Shown: piece after piece, positions 16,721 to 16,889 of the stretch
Layout of the letters: every line of letters begins with the position of its first letter
Numbering within the stretch: the first letter of the stretch is position 1
NCBI GenBank assembly: GCA_041584015.1
Contig: JBFHES010000076.1
Span: 1-16,889 of the forward strand
Source of the DNA: JBFHES01 sp041584015
Lineage (GTDB): Bacteria; Bacteroidota; Bacteroidia; Bacteroidales; M50B96
Reading direction: 5' to 3'
Length of the DNA: 16,889 nucleotides
Notes under the pieces: model-generated
Databases searched by the model: none
Told to the model about the DNA's origin: nothing
The model's input: the letters and a program-made list of their open reading frames with translations, nothing else
Translations under genes and position numbers: made by a program

Positions 16721-16816
16721 GATCAAGGTAGAGGTCACTTCGAAAGAGAGAAACGATTGAGAGGTCTATAGTATATAACAAGAACTATACTTATCACCAA
16801 AATAGCAACATACTTT

Positions 16817-16889
16817 CTACTTCTCAGCCAACTTAAACATATCCAGATGATCAACAATAGCATATTTGTCCGTGAATCTTAAGTCAGCA
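16817..16889 (-). CDS. C-terminal end of an unidentified protein entering from the right edge
   Basis: On the minus strand a frame open at the right edge runs 23 codons to TAG at 16819-16817. The peptide begins ADLRFTDKYAIVDHLD and ends FKLAEK. Its mixed charged and hydrophobic composition looks like a genuine C-terminus, unlike the repeat-derived frames next to it. Too little is present to name a family. Its transcript would run toward the repeat region and tgt. The case rests on composition and an open frame only, so it could be chance. Confidence 0.45.
   Translation of the reverse strand, partial: ADLRFTDKYAIVDHLDMFKLAEK

Larger units (their letters stand above)
16374..16816. other. Non-coding gap between the right-edge gene and tgt
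   Basis: These 443 bases hold the tgt -7 box (16390-16397) and the three tandem repeat units (16540-16720). The remainder (16400-16539 and 16721-16816) shows no credible ORF, RNA gene or strong hairpin. Three short look-alike words, GTCGAC, GCCGAC and GTTGAC (starting at 16435, 16467 and 16485), are each followed by TA- or TT-rich sequence, but their spacing is irregular and no meaning can be assigned. Confidence 0.6.

Noticed and set aside
16473..16781. Minus-strand frame of 102 codons with repeated GHIE-SEIS-type peptides
   Set aside because: It is created by the tandem repeat units; the repeated peptide words mirror the DNA period and there is no protein-family resemblance.

Overview
The window looks like chromosomal DNA from an AT-rich member of the Bacteroidota. 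Four independent signs agree. A secreted protein ends in a type IX secretion (T9SS) type A sorting domain. A giant secreted ORF carries GEVED, CARDB-like and MAM-like modules. Several genes are preceded by the Bacteroidota -7 box TAnnTTTG with very short leaders and no obvious Shine-Dalgarno sequence. Housekeeping genes (xerD, ruvX, def, tgt, an LptG-type permease) have sequences typical of the phylum. Genus or species cannot be told from the sequence alone.

Left half (1-11068, all minus strand): this is a cell-surface/secreted block. Reading in the direction of transcription, it holds a 525-residue FG-GAP/PQQ-like repeat protein with a signal peptide and T9SS tail (11068-9491), a small DUF302 protein (9452-9063), a roughly 350-bp non-coding gap with a good promoter, and a giant ORF that starts at 8716 and is still open at base 1. 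At least 2905 residues of the giant protein are visible: signal peptide, GEVED domain, alternating CARDB/Ig-like and MAM/jelly-roll modules, a tyrosine-rich right-handed beta-helix, then more CARDB/Ig-like modules and a second GEVED domain. Its C-terminus, where a T9SS signal would be expected, lies beyond the left edge.

Right half (11335-16889): this is a compact housekeeping block. xerD (plus, TTG start) converges on ruvX (minus) with 6 bp between them. ruvX diverges from def, which is followed after 19 bp by a TPR-type lipoprotein gene. A bidirectional hairpin terminator then separates these from the minus-strand pair tgt-lptG, which is probably one transcript. Upstream of tgt are three degenerate copies of a roughly 72-bp tandem element with a small palindrome (REP-like), then the last 23 codons of another minus-strand gene that enters from the right edge.

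The functions fall into three groups: chromosome/DNA maintenance (XerD, RuvX), protein and tRNA maturation (peptide deformylase, queuosine transglycosylase) and envelope biogenesis (LptG-type permease, lipoprotein, secreted surface proteins). I see no CRISPR array, insertion sequence, tRNA, rRNA or prophage. The most notable items are the giant modular protein with its tyrosine-rich beta-helix, the degenerate zinc site of Tgt, and the REP-like tandem element.
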